A stretch of 14,969 nucleotides of DNA. Origin: an uncultured Acidobacteriota bacterium (GTDB taxonomy: Bacteria; Acidobacteriota; Vicinamibacteria; Vicinamibacterales; SCN-69-37). Made by a program: the position numbers and the translations under genes. Positions 1 through 6,555 of this stretch are shown here, one piece after another; within the stretch, counting starts at the first letter, position 1; every line of letters begins with the position of its first letter. The notes beneath the pieces are model-generated. The model saw nothing but the letters and a program-made list of their open reading frames with translations. It searched no databases and was not told the origin of the DNA. The stretch spans positions 1 to 14,969 of the forward strand of contig CALFMR010000043.1 of NCBI GenBank assembly GCA_937880585.1. The letters are read 5' to 3'.

Positions 1-133
1 TGGCCGGCTTCAAGCCGTCGCGCACGTCGGGCAGCGCGCGCCCGATTATTACGCTCATCGCGTAATCCATGTACGAGCGCTTCATTTCGTCTTCGATGTT
101 GACCGGGATGCGCGACGAGAGATTGTTGTCCAT
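1..133 (-). CDS. gyrA: DNA gyrase subunit A, N-terminal fragment (cut by window edge)
   Basis: Reading the minus strand from the ATG at 133 gives 44 codons that begin MDNNLSSRIPVNIEDEMKRS and continue into YAMSVIIGRALPDVRDGLKP, the hallmark N-terminus of GyrA, just before the winged-helix domain with the catalytic tyrosine (outside the window). GyrA cuts and rejoins DNA in the A2B2 gyrase that introduces negative supercoils ahead of replication forks. It lies 78 bases downstream of gyrB on the same strand, so the two subunits are probably co-transcribed and made in equal amounts. The gene runs off the left edge; nothing seen suggests that it is broken. Confidence 0.96.
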   Translation of the reverse strand, partial: MDNNLSSRIPVNIEDEMKRSYMDYAMSVIIGRALPDVRDGLKPA

Positions 134-167
134 GCGAAAAGTCAGTCACGGCGGCGGCACGTCACGC

Positions 168-187
168 CGGCCGCCGACTGGCGGCCG
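168..187 (-). other. GC-rich hairpin in the gyrB-gyrA spacer
   Basis: A perfect 8-bp inverted repeat (168-175 with 180-187, core GGCCGCC/GGCGGCC, loop GACT) sits in the 78-base gap between the gyrB stop and the gyrA start. No run of T follows on the minus strand, so it does not look like a complete intrinsic terminator. It could be an RNA-processing or attenuation element between the two gyrase genes, or chance in GC-rich DNA. Confidence 0.35.
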
Positions 188-211
188 ACGACCACGCGCC
201 CACGCGCGCCG

Positions 212-2731
212 CTAGATGTCGAGGTTCGTCACGTCGAGCGCGTTGTCCTCGATGAACTTCCGGCGCGGCTCGACCTGATCGCCCATGAGCGTGGTGAACA
301 TGAGATCCGCCTCGGTGTGATCCTCGGCGCGCACGGCGAGCAGCGTGCGTTTGGCCGGATCCATCGTGGTCTCCCACAACGTGTCCGGATTCATCTCGCC
401 CAGGCCCTTGTAGCGGTTCACGGCCAAGCCGCGGCGGCCGGCCGCGACGAAGAACTCGACCAGCTCGTCGAGCGACGCGATCTCGCGGTCCGCGTCCTTC
501 GCGCGCTTCGCCGGCACGGCGGCAGCGCTCTCAACGGCCGCGGGCGCAGCGTCGGGTTCCCCGTCCTCGGCCACCTCGCTCACTGGTGCCGCGGCCGTGC
601 GAATCGTGACGGACCCGGCCATCAGCTCGCGGACGTCCGCATAGGCCGCGGCGAGCGTCCGGAACTCGCCGGTCGTCACGAAGTCGAGATCGAGCTGGTG
701 CCGGCGTGGATAGCCCGCGGAACGATCTTCGAGCGCGACGCCATACGCTTGATGCTCGGCGTCCTCGACCACGGTCGTCAGCACGTCGCCGGAACGCAGG
801 TGGCCGGCGAGCGCATCGACGGCGGCGCGATTACCCCAGAACGTGCGGTCGCGCGCTTCGCCTTCGAGGAGCGCCATGATGGCGCGGCGCGACGGTCCGC
901 GCCGCTCGACGACCTGCAGCAGCTTACGGAACGCCATCAGCTTCTCGAGCCGCTGTTCGAGCGCTTCGCCGGCGATCTCGCGTCCGTCAGCGAGCACGAG
1001 CGTGCGCGACTCGGCCGCGCGCTTGAGCAGGAATGACTCGAGATCGCGCTCGTCCTTGATGAACGTCTCCTGCCGGCCGCGCTTGGCGCGGAAGAGCGGC
1101 GGCTGCGCGATGAAGATGTGCCCGCGTTCAACGAGCTCGCGCATCTGCCGGTAGAAAAACGTGAGCAGCAGCGTGCGGATGTGCGACCCGTCGACGTCCG
1201 CGTCCGTCATGATGATGACGCGGTGATAGCGCAGCTTCGCCGGATCGAATTCGTCCGTGCCGATGCCGCACCCGAGCGCCGCGATGAGCGTGCGGATCTC
1301 TTCGTGCGACAACATCTTGTCGAAACGCGCCTTCTCGACGTTCAGGATCTTGCCCTTGATCGGCAGCACCGCCTGAAACTTCCGGTCGCGCCCCTGCTTG
1401 GCTGACCCGCCGGCCGACTCGCCCTCGACGATGTACAGCTCGCTCTCGGCCGGATCCCGTTCCTGACAATCGGCGAGCTTGCCAGGAAGCGCCGTGTTGT
1501 CGAGCGCGCCCTTGCGGCGCACGAGATCGCGCGCCTTACGCGCCGCTTCGCGCGCGAGCGCGGCGTCGACGGCCTTCGCGATGATGCGCTTGGCGACCGC
1601 CGGGTTCTCCTCGAGGTACGCGCCCAGTCGATCGTTGACGATGCCCTCGACGATGCCCTTGACTTCGGTGTTGCCGAGCTTCGTCTTGGTCTGCCCTTCG
1701 AACTGCGGCTGCGGGATCTTGACCGAGATGACCGACGTCATGCCCTCGCGGATGTCGTCGCCCGTGATGCTCTCGGTCAGCTTGTCGGACAGGTTGTGGT
1801 GCGACGCGTAGTGGTTGACGGTACGCGTCAACGCCGATCGAAACCCGGACAGGTGCGTGCCGCCTTCGGTCGTGTTGATGTTGTTCGCGAAGCTGTAGGT
1901 CGTCTCCGCGTAGCTGTCGTTCCACTGCAGCGCGATCTCGACCACGATCCCGTCGCGGTCGCCGATCATGTAGGCCGGCTTGTCGTTGACCGCCGTCCGG
2001 TTCTTGTTCAGGAACTCGACGAACTCGCGGATGCCGCCTTCGTACACGAACTGGTGCGACCGGCCGTCGCGCTCGTCCGTGATCGTGATCGTGACGCCGG
2101 CGTTCAGGAACGCGAGCTCGCGCAGCCGCTGCGACAGCGTCTCGAAGCTGAGGTCGGTCGTCTCGAAAATTTCGGCGTCCGGTCTGAACGTGATCTTCGT
2201 GCCGCGCTTCTCCGTCCGGCCGGCCACGGCGAGGTCGCCCGCCGGCGTGCCTCGCTCGTAACGCTGCTGGTGGACCTGCCCGTTGCGCCAGACCTCCAGT
2301 TCGAGCCACTCCGACAACGCGTTGACGACCGAGACCCCGACGCCATGCAGGCCGCCGGACACTTTGTAGGCGGCGTTCTCGAACTTACCGCCGGCGTGCA
2401 GCACCGTCAGCACGACCTCCGCCGCCGGACGTCCGCTTTCGTGCATCCCCACCGGAATGCCACGGCCGTCGTCGACGACGGTGACGGACCCGTCGATGTG
2501 AATCGTGACGCCGATGTTGCGGCAGTACCCGGCGAGCGCTTCGTCGATGGAGTTGTCGACGACCTCGTAGACGAGATGGTGCAGGCCGGCCGGTCCGGTC
2601 GACCCGATGTACATGGCCGGACGCTTCCGCACGGCCTCGAGGCCTTCGAGTACCTTGATTTTGTCCGCGCCGTAGTCGTCGGGCGCAGTCACGGCCGGCG
2701 GATCGCCGGCGAGTCGGTCAGTGTTTGGCAT
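212..2731 (-). CDS. gyrB: DNA gyrase subunit B (839 aa)
   Basis: This is the ATPase subunit of DNA gyrase. The N-terminal GHKL ATPase shows the catalytic Glu in YEVVDNSIDEA (E56, N60), the VVDDGRGIP motif near 85-93 and the lid GGLHGVGVSVVNALS near 126-140. The transducer domain follows. The TOPRIM domain has YIVEGESAGGSAKQGRDRK near 430-450 and the metal-binding MTDADVDGSH near 505-515. The C-terminal tail has RYKGLGEMNPDTLWETTMDP and ends DVTNLDI, the GyrA-binding part. As in proteobacterial GyrB, about 200 residues are inserted within TOPRIM; here they include an Ala/Pro/Glu-rich stretch around residues 711-751. I chose the ATG at 2731. A TTG at 2788 would add 19 residues, but it overlaps the dnaN stop and the added residues look unlike GyrB. 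dnaN lies 53 bases upstream on the same strand, with no recF between. Confidence 0.97.
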   Translation of the reverse strand: MPNTDRLAGDPPAVTAPDDYGADKIKVLEGLEAVRKRPAMYIGSTGPAGLHHLVYEVVDNSIDEALAGYCRNIGVTIHIDGSVTVVDDGRGIPVGMHESGRPAAEVVLTVLHAGGKFENAAYKVSGGLHGVGVSVVNALSEWLELEVWRNGQVHQQRYERGTPAGDLAVAGRTEKRGTKITFRPDAEIFETTDLSFETLSQRLRELAFLNAGVTITITDERDGRSHQFVYEGGIREFVEFLNKNRTAVNDKPAYMIGDRDGIVVEIALQWNDSYAETTYSFANNINTTEGGTHLSGFRSALTRTVNHYASHHNLSDKLTESITGDDIREGMTSVISVKIPQPQFEGQTKTKLGNTEVKGIVEGIVNDRLGAYLEENPAVAKRIIAKAVDAALAREAARKARDLVRRKGALDNTALPGKLADCQERDPAESELYIVEGESAGGSAKQGRDRKFQAVLPIKGKILNVEKARFDKMLSHEEIRTLIAALGCGIGTDEFDPAKLRYHRVIIMTDADVDGSHIRTLLLTFFYRQMRELVERGHIFIAQPPLFRAKRGRQETFIKDERDLESFLLKRAAESRTLVLADGREIAGEALEQRLEKLMAFRKLLQVVERRGPSRRAIMALLEGEARDRTFWGNRAAVDALAGHLRSGDVLTTVVEDAEHQAYGVALEDRSAGYPRRHQLDLDFVTTGEFRTLAAAYADVRELMAGSVTIRTAAAPVSEVAEDGEPDAAPAAVESAAAVPAKRAKDADREIASLDELVEFFVAAGRRGLAVNRYKGLGEMNPDTLWETTMDPAKRTLLAVRAEDHTEADLMFTTLMGDQVEPRRKFIEDNALDVTNLDI

Positions 2732-2784
2732 GGGTGACGAGCGAGATCCGCGTTCACGAGCGGACCGGTCAGCGCCGGTCCCGC

Positions 2785-3891
2785 TCAAATCCGCATCGGC
2801 ATGATCACGTAGGTGTAGTCGTAGCCCTCCGCGCCGACCGGTTTGACGACGGCCTGGCTCATTTCGTCCTTGAACTCCAGCGACACGTTCTCGGTGTCGA
2901 CGACGGCAAGGAAGTTGTCCACGTAATCCGCGTTGAAGCAGATCTGCAGTGTCTCGCCGCCGTAATCGACGGGCAGCACCTCGTGCGCTTCGCCCAGATC
3001 CGGCGTGCTCGACGTGATCTCGACCTGATCCTTGCCGATGACGAACTTCACGGCTTTCGATCGCTCGTTCGAGAGCAGCCGCACGCGACGCACGGCCGCG
3101 GCGAGCCGGTCGCGATCGAACTCGATGCGCTTGTCGTTCGTCTTCGGAATGACGCGTTCGTAGGCCGGGAAGTTCGCGTCGATCTTTCGCGAGATGAGCA
3201 GGCGCCCGCCGGCGCGGAAGAACACGTGATTCTCGCCCTGCGAGAACTGGACGGCGTCTTCGCCATCGAGCAGACGCGCGATCTCGTTCAACGTCTTGCG
3301 CGGCAGGAGCACTTCCATCTTGCCCGAGACGCCGGACTCGGCTTCCATGCGAACGAAGGCCAGACGATGGCCGTCGGTCGCGACCATGCTCATCGACGAC
3401 GCGTCGAGCACGAGCTGCGCGCCATTCAGGAAATAGCGCGTGTCCTCGCTCGTGATCGCAAAGCGCGTATACGCGATCATCCGCTTCAACGTGCCACCCG
3501 CGAGCGACGCGGCGTCCGCCCCCGCATCGTCGGGCGGCGTCGGAAACTCGCTCGGCGGCAGCGTCTGCATGCGCGACTCGAAACGGTCGGCTGCAATCGT
3601 CACGCTCTTGCCGCCCTTGTCCTCGGTGAGCCGCACGTCGGTGTCAGGCAGCGCGCTCACGATCTCGAACAACTTCTTCGCGGGCAGCGTGACCGTGCCC
3701 GGTTTGGTCACAGTCGCCTCGCACCGGCTGCGCAGACCGACGTCGAGATCCGTCGCGAGCAGAGACACCGCATCGGGCCCGGCTTCGAGCAGGACGTTCG
3801 CCAGGATGGGGATCGTGTTCTTCCGCTCGACGATGCCTTGGAGAAGGGACAGCTCTTTCAGCAGGTCACTCTTGCGGACAACGAGTTCCAT
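2785..3891 (-). CDS. dnaN: DNA polymerase III beta subunit (sliding clamp, 368 aa)
   Basis: This protein forms the ring-shaped homodimer that holds the replicative polymerase on DNA and recruits other replication and repair factors. The length is typical of the family. It starts MELVVRKSDLLKELSLLQGI, carries NTIPILANVLLEA and then VSLLATDLDVGLR in domain I, has the domain II motif MVATDGHRLAFV, and ends in the near-universal VIMPMRI, whose MPMR residues help shape the peptide-binding pocket. The ATG at 3891 is preceded by GAGAGG about 13 bases upstream, a slightly distant ribosome binding site. A good -10 box lies about 100 bases upstream, so dnaN probably has its own promoter and heads a dnaN-gyrB-gyrA unit, separated from dnaA by a 312-base gap. 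Confidence 0.98.
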   Translation of the reverse strand: MELVVRKSDLLKELSLLQGIVERKNTIPILANVLLEAGPDAVSLLATDLDVGLRSRCEATVTKPGTVTLPAKKLFEIVSALPDTDVRLTEDKGGKSVTIAADRFESRMQTLPPSEFPTPPDDAGADAASLAGGTLKRMIAYTRFAITSEDTRYFLNGAQLVLDASSMSMVATDGHRLAFVRMEAESGVSGKMEVLLPRKTLNEIARLLDGEDAVQFSQGENHVFFRAGGRLLISRKIDANFPAYERVIPKTNDKRIEFDRDRLAAAVRRVRLLSNERSKAVKFVIGKDQVEITSSTPDLGEAHEVLPVDYGGETLQICFNADYVDNFLAVVDTENVSLEFKDEMSQAVVKPVGAEGYDYTYVIMPMRI

Positions 3892-4203
3892 GGGCAGGGC
3901 GGCCTCTCAGACTACCGGGTTCAGCAGGAGCCCGGGGGACGCGCGCGGCGCGCTCTCTCTCCCGGAAATTCAAGACCAGGTAAGTCAAGAAATTATAACA
4001 GGAAGAAGGGCCTGTTGACACGTCAAAACACGTCGATAACCGCCCGTAATTCAGCGATTTAGCCTGTGCACCGATCTGTGCGTGATCGCGTGGGAGGCCC
4101 ACCGCGCGGCTGTGCATTTCCGGCCTTCCGCCAGGCGTCCACATCCGTCCACAGGCGGCGTGTGAGGACGCTGTGGACGAGGGGCAGAAACGCCCGTCGA
4201 TCC
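3892..4203. other. dnaA-dnaN intergenic region with DnaA-box-like cluster (possible second half of oriC)
   Basis: This 312-base gene-free stretch separates dnaA from dnaN. Apart from the dnaN promoter it holds three sites sharing TGTGGAC: GCGTCCACA at 4135-4143, CCGTCCACA at 4145-4153 and TGTGGACGA at 4172-4180. Each differs from E. coli TTATCCACA at two positions and is closer to the TTGTCCACA form of high-GC actinobacteria. A weaker match, CGTCGATAA, is at 4031-4039, and TGTTGATAA (one mismatch) lies at 4227-4235 inside the dnaA 3' end. Box clusters on both sides of dnaA are known for bipartite origins such as that of Bacillus. A weak imperfect hairpin at 4176-4197 just beyond the dnaA stop has no T-run. 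Functional DnaA binding is an inference. Confidence 0.45.
3992..4026 (-). promoter_or_regulatory. Predicted dnaN promoter with inverted repeat near -35
   Basis: On the minus strand a consensus TATAAT (3997 to 3992) lies about 100 bases upstream of the dnaN start. No good -35 is found at 17 bases. TTGACG (4026 to 4021) is 23 bases away, too far for ordinary sigma-70 spacing. The -35 zone is instead occupied by the inverted repeat TTGAC-AC-GTCAA (4015-4026), which partly overlaps two direct copies of ACACGTC at 4018-4024 and 4028-4034, exactly 10 bp apart. A perfect -10 with a weak -35 covered by symmetric and helically phased repeats suggests a factor-dependent promoter. The -10 box is well supported; the factor is unknown. 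Confidence 0.5.
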
Positions 4204-5556
4204 TTAGCGAAACGACTCGAGGAAGGTGTTGATAAGTGTGTTGAAGGATCCGTCGCCCCGGCGGAGTTCGTCGATGCGCCGGACCGAGTGGATGACGGTC
4301 GAGTGGTGCTTGCCGCCGAACGCTTTGCCGATCTCCGGCAGCGACGCGCTCGTCAGATGCTTGCAGACGTACATCGCCACCTGACGCGGCAGCGCGATCG
4401 ACTTCGAGTTGTTCTTCGACTTCAGTTCCGACAGCTTGAGGTGGTAGTACTCCGCGACGAACTTCTGAATGGCGTCAATCGTCACCGCGCGCTCGTCGTG
4501 GTGCAGCACGTCGCGCAGCACGTCCTGCGCGAGCGACATCGTGACGTCGACCCCGTGCAGCGACGCGTACGCGAGCAGGCGAATGAGCGACCCCTCCAGC
4601 TCGCGGATGTTCGACTTGATCCGTCCCGCGATGTACAGCGCCACGTCGTCGGGCAGAACGACACCTTCGGCCTCGGCTTTTCGCTTGAGAATCGCGATCT
4701 TCGTCTCGAGATCCGGCGGCTGGATGTCGGCGATGAGGCCCCATTCGAAGCGGCTGCGCAGGCGTTCTTCGAGCTCGCTGATCTGGTGCGGCGGGCAGTC
4801 GCTGCTGAGCACGATCTGCTTCTGCGCGTCGTGAAGTGCGTTGAACGTGTGGAAGAACTCGGTCTGCGTGCGTTCCTTGCCGACGATGAACTGGATGTCG
4901 TCGACGAGCAGCACGTCGACACCGCGATAGCGCTCGCGGAACTCGAGAATGCGGTCGTAGCGGATCGCGTTGACGACCTCATTCATGAACCGCTCGGCCG
5001 AGATGTAGGTGAGCTTCAGCGCGGGACTCTGCGTCAGCACGTAGTGGCCGATCGCATGCATCAGGTGCGTCTTGCCGAGACCCACGCCGCCGTAGAGGAA
5101 CAGCGGATTGTACGACCGAGAGGGGGCTTCGGCCACGGCGCGGCAGGCGGCGTGCGCGAACTGATTGGACGCGCCGACGATGAACGTGTCGAACGAGTAG
5201 CGTGGGCTGAGACCGAGCGCATCGACGGGCTCGGATCGGTCGGCAAGGTCGTCGTCGAGGTCGCCGGTGTTGCGCGATCCATCGATCGATCCGGACGCCG
5301 GCGGCTCGGGTTCGCTCTCGGCGGACCGCAGCCGGAGTTCCGTGCCCGCCCGTCCGACTTCCTTCAGCGCGTCCTCGATGATGGCGCCGTAGTGCTTGGT
5401 GATCCAGTCGGCGGCCATCGGGTCGGCCACCTGGACGACGAGGCGGCGGCCTTCGTCGGCGACGAAGGCCGTCTGCCGGAACCACGTGTAGTAGCTGTGG
5501 CGGTTGACCTTCGTTTCAATGCGCGCAAGGACGTCGTCCCAAACCGTGCCGGCCAT
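4204..5556 (-). CDS. dnaA: Chromosomal replication initiator protein DnaA (450 aa)
   Basis: This AAA+ initiator binds DnaA boxes, forms an ATP-dependent filament, melts the origin and loads helicase. Domain I (about 1-75, VWDDVLARIETKVNRHSYYTWF) is followed by an acidic, poorly conserved linker (about 76-115). The AAA+ domain has Walker A GGVGLGKT at 156-163, Walker B LLVDD at 216-220, sensor 1 LSSDCPP at 250-256 and the arginine finger in RLRSRF (R269). The DNA-binding domain IV has PRQVAMYVCKHLT (R391, equal to E. coli R399) and the signature GGKHHSTV at 414-421. Where E. coli has Asp433, this protein has His417. The ATG at 5556 fits family starts, though its ribosome binding site is weak. 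It is transcribed away from oriC, whose boxes lie about 110 bases upstream and could mediate autoregulation. Confidence 0.98.
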   Translation of the reverse strand: MAGTVWDDVLARIETKVNRHSYYTWFRQTAFVADEGRRLVVQVADPMAADWITKHYGAIIEDALKEVGRAGTELRLRSAESEPEPPASGSIDGSRNTGDLDDDLADRSEPVDALGLSPRYSFDTFIVGASNQFAHAACRAVAEAPSRSYNPLFLYGGVGLGKTHLMHAIGHYVLTQSPALKLTYISAERFMNEVVNAIRYDRILEFRERYRGVDVLLVDDIQFIVGKERTQTEFFHTFNALHDAQKQIVLSSDCPPHQISELEERLRSRFEWGLIADIQPPDLETKIAILKRKAEAEGVVLPDDVALYIAGRIKSNIRELEGSLIRLLAYASLHGVDVTMSLAQDVLRDVLHHDERAVTIDAIQKFVAEYYHLKLSELKSKNNSKSIALPRQVAMYVCKHLTSASLPEIGKAFGGKHHSTVIHSVRRIDELRRGDGSFNTLINTFLESFR

Positions 5557-5612
5557 GCTGGAAAACCCGATATTCCCGGTCTCGTGGGCCTTCAGGCTCC
5601 CGACGGCCGAAG

Positions 5613-5639
5613 TGTAAACCCTATTATTTCAATAACTTA
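5613..5639. other. AT-rich tract, probable DNA unwinding element
   Basis: Only 6 of these 27 bases are G or C, in a window that is about two-thirds G+C. The tract includes CTATTATTTCAATAACTTA and lies 27 bp from the nearest DnaA box, the usual arrangement for the region that DnaA melts first. It may also hold the dnaA -10 region, since AATAAT reads on the minus strand at 5628-5623. I could not identify a clear DnaA-trio repeat. Confidence 0.6.
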
Positions 5640-5665
5640 GACGACGCAACCGTCGATCTTCGAGG

Positions 5666-5697
5666 ATTTCCACAGAATTTTCCACAGGTGTGGAAAA
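5666..5697. promoter_or_regulatory. Cluster of three DnaA boxes
   Basis: The boxes are ATTTCCACA (5666-5674), TTTTCCACA (5678-5686) and, inverted, TGTGGAAAA (5689-5697). The last two each differ from E. coli TTATCCACA at a single position and mirror each other across a 2-bp centre, giving a 20-bp near-perfect palindrome. The first two are direct repeats with start points 12 bp apart. Their position beside an AT-rich tract and upstream of dnaA supports a role in initiation and perhaps in dnaA autoregulation. Confidence 0.78.
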
Positions 5698-5924
5698 CTT
5701 CCCTGCAGGAACCGTCACGCATCGTGGGATGATCCCGCCGACCCGCGGGAGCCCGCGAATCTACCATAGGTCGCCGGACGCCGACAATTGGGGCGGGATT
5801 CAGCCTGGAATTCGCGCCGGCTGGACAGCTTGATGCGGTAGCAGTGCCCGGTGACATCGCGCCCCTCGGACGCCGATCGTCGGTCGAAGCGGGGCTTGCC
5901 GGACGAACCGGCACGCGTCCAGCG

Positions 5925-5954
5925 TTGACAGTCTTTTCAGCGGTTCGTTACCAT
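5925..5954 (+). promoter_or_regulatory. Predicted sigma-70-type promoter of the rpmH operon
   Basis: A perfect -35 TTGACA (5925-5930) is followed after 18 bases by TACCAT (5949-5954), a 4 of 6 match to the -10 consensus. Transcription would begin near 5961, about 37 bases before rpmH. A TGCCGG/CCGGCA dyad at 5897-5913 lies just upstream of the -35 and could be an operator. This is the only strong promoter seen upstream of the rpmH-to-rsmG run. Confidence 0.6.
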
Positions 5955-5997
5955 CAAATGTTTCTCCAGGGTGTAGAACCGCCCGGCCGGGAGTCCC

Positions 5998-6144
5998 ATG
6001 AAGCGTACGTTTCAACCGAATCGCCGCCGCCGCCGGCGGACCCATGGCTTTCTTGTCCGTATGCACACGAAGAACGGACGTATCGTGCTGAAGCGTCGGC
6101 GCGCCAAAGGCCGGAAGCGGCTGACGGTTTCGTCCGAGTCCTAG
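5998..6144 (+). CDS. rpmH: 50S ribosomal protein L34 (48 aa)
   Basis: L34 is a small, very basic protein that packs against 23S rRNA in the large ribosomal subunit. The frame from the ATG at 5998 starts MKRTFQPNRR, has THGFLVRMHTKNGRIVL in the middle and ends RAKGRKRLTVSSES, matching L34 throughout; the length is normal for the family. GGGAG (5989-5993) is a ribosome binding site only 4 bases from the start and lies at the edge of the palindrome CCCGGCCGGG (5982-5991), which could partly mask it. It is the first gene of the rightward operon, as in most bacteria where rpmH-rnpA borders oriC. Confidence 0.97.
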   Translation: MKRTFQPNRRRRRRTHGFLVRMHTKNGRIVLKRRRAKGRKRLTVSSES

Positions 6145-6146
6145 CC

Positions 6147-6176
6147 GGCGGGCTCCGCGATGCGCGGAGCGCCGCC
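6147..6176 (+). other. Strong hairpin between rpmH and rnpA
   Basis: Two bases past the rpmH stop, GCTCCGCG (6152-6159) pairs perfectly with CGCGGAGC (6163-6170) around the 3-base loop ATG. After one unpaired G (6171), GGCGG (6147-6151) pairs with CCGCC (6172-6176), giving 13 GC-rich base pairs. No T-run follows, so it is probably not a simple terminator. It could protect the rpmH message end, be a processing point, or lower rnpA expression relative to L34, which is needed in far larger amounts. Confidence 0.6.
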
Positions 6177-6189
6177 CTGGCTCAGTGCC

Positions 6190-6555
6190 ATGCCGTTCTC
6201 GTTCGGGTCGGAGCGCCGACTGCGTCATCACGCGGAGTTCGCTGCCGTCCAACGGCACGGCCGGCGGACGGCGGGTCGCTATCTGACTGTGCTCAGCACG
6301 TCGAACGCGCTGGGCCGCGATCGTCTTGGCTTGATTGCCTCGAGGCGTCTCGGGACCGCGGTCGAACGCAACCGCGCCAAACGTCGTCTTCGTGAGTTGT
6401 TTCGTCATTTCGGCGCCGACGCCCATGCGCCAGGCCGCTCGTCGTTCGATGTCGTGATCATTCCCCGCCGCGAGCTCGTTCGCGCGCCGTTTCGCGCGAT
6501 CCAGGCCGACTTCCTGACGGCGATGGGCCGGCTGCGGCCTGCGAGGCGATCGTGA
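6190..6555 (+). CDS. rnpA: Ribonuclease P protein component (121 aa)
   Basis: RnpA is the small basic protein that assists the catalytic RNA of RNase P in removing 5' leaders from pre-tRNAs. The sequence has SFGSERRLRHHAEFAAV near the N-terminus, SRRLGTAVERNRAKRRLREL at 51-70 (the diagnostic RNR motif, R60-N61-R62) and the closing strand FDVVIIPRRE. I chose the ATG at 6190 because homologues start just before the FxxxxRL segment. A second in-frame ATG at 6160 would add 10 unconserved residues and lies in the loop of the preceding hairpin. Neither start has a convincing ribosome binding site. The stop overlaps the GTG start of yidD (GTGA), implying translational coupling. Confidence 0.95.
   Translation: MPFSFGSERRLRHHAEFAAVQRHGRRTAGRYLTVLSTSNALGRDRLGLIASRRLGTAVERNRAKRRLRELFRHFGADAHAPGRSSFDVVIIPRRELVRAPFRAIQADFLTAMGRLRPARRS

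Larger units (their letters stand above)
5557..5997. other. oriC: Predicted replication origin (oriC) region between dnaA and rpmH
   Basis: This 441-base gene-free stretch is where the two divergent gene arms meet. It holds, from the dnaA side, an AT-rich tract (5613-5639), three DnaA boxes (5666-5697), several GC-rich dyads (GGGAT-G-ATCCC near 5727-5737; CGCGGG-AG-CCCGCG at 5744-5757; TGCCGG-ACGAA-CCGGCA at 5897-5913) and the rpmH promoter (5925-5954). The dnaA-rpmH gap is the known origin site in many bacteria, for example Pseudomonas. A dnaA promoter probably overlaps the AT-rich tract, but no pair of boxes with good spacing could be chosen there. No tRNA or other RNA gene was seen. The origin call rests on position, boxes and gene polarity. 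Confidence 0.8.

Noticed and set aside
2732..2788. Upstream TTG start for gyrB (19 extra residues)
   Set aside because: It overlaps the dnaN stop codon, uses a rare start and adds a leader unlike GyrB; the ATG at 2731 is preferred, though not proven.
3219..3236. CACGTG-containing site in dnaN as a third parS
   Set aside because: The flanks (GAACACGTGATTCT) do not match the TGTTNCACGTGAAACA consensus.
2725..4062. Long plus-strand open frame (445 codons) across dnaN
   Set aside because: Antisense shadow of dnaN; the composition is typical of reversed GC-rich coding sequence.
4066..5640. Long plus-strand open frame (524 codons) across dnaA
   Set aside because: It is the antisense shadow of dnaA, Arg/Val/Glu-rich without a recognisable domain, as expected in GC-rich DNA.
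5641..5997. tRNA or small structured RNA gene in the origin gap
   Set aside because: Only short isolated dyads are present; no cloverleaf or known RNA consensus was recognised.
6160..6189. Earlier ATG for rnpA
   Set aside because: It lies in the hairpin loop, adds residues not conserved in RnpA, and has no better ribosome binding site.
5844..6395. Plus-strand open frame of 183 codons over rpmH
   Set aside because: It overlaps rpmH and the start of rnpA in another frame and crosses the rpmH promoter; no domain is seen.
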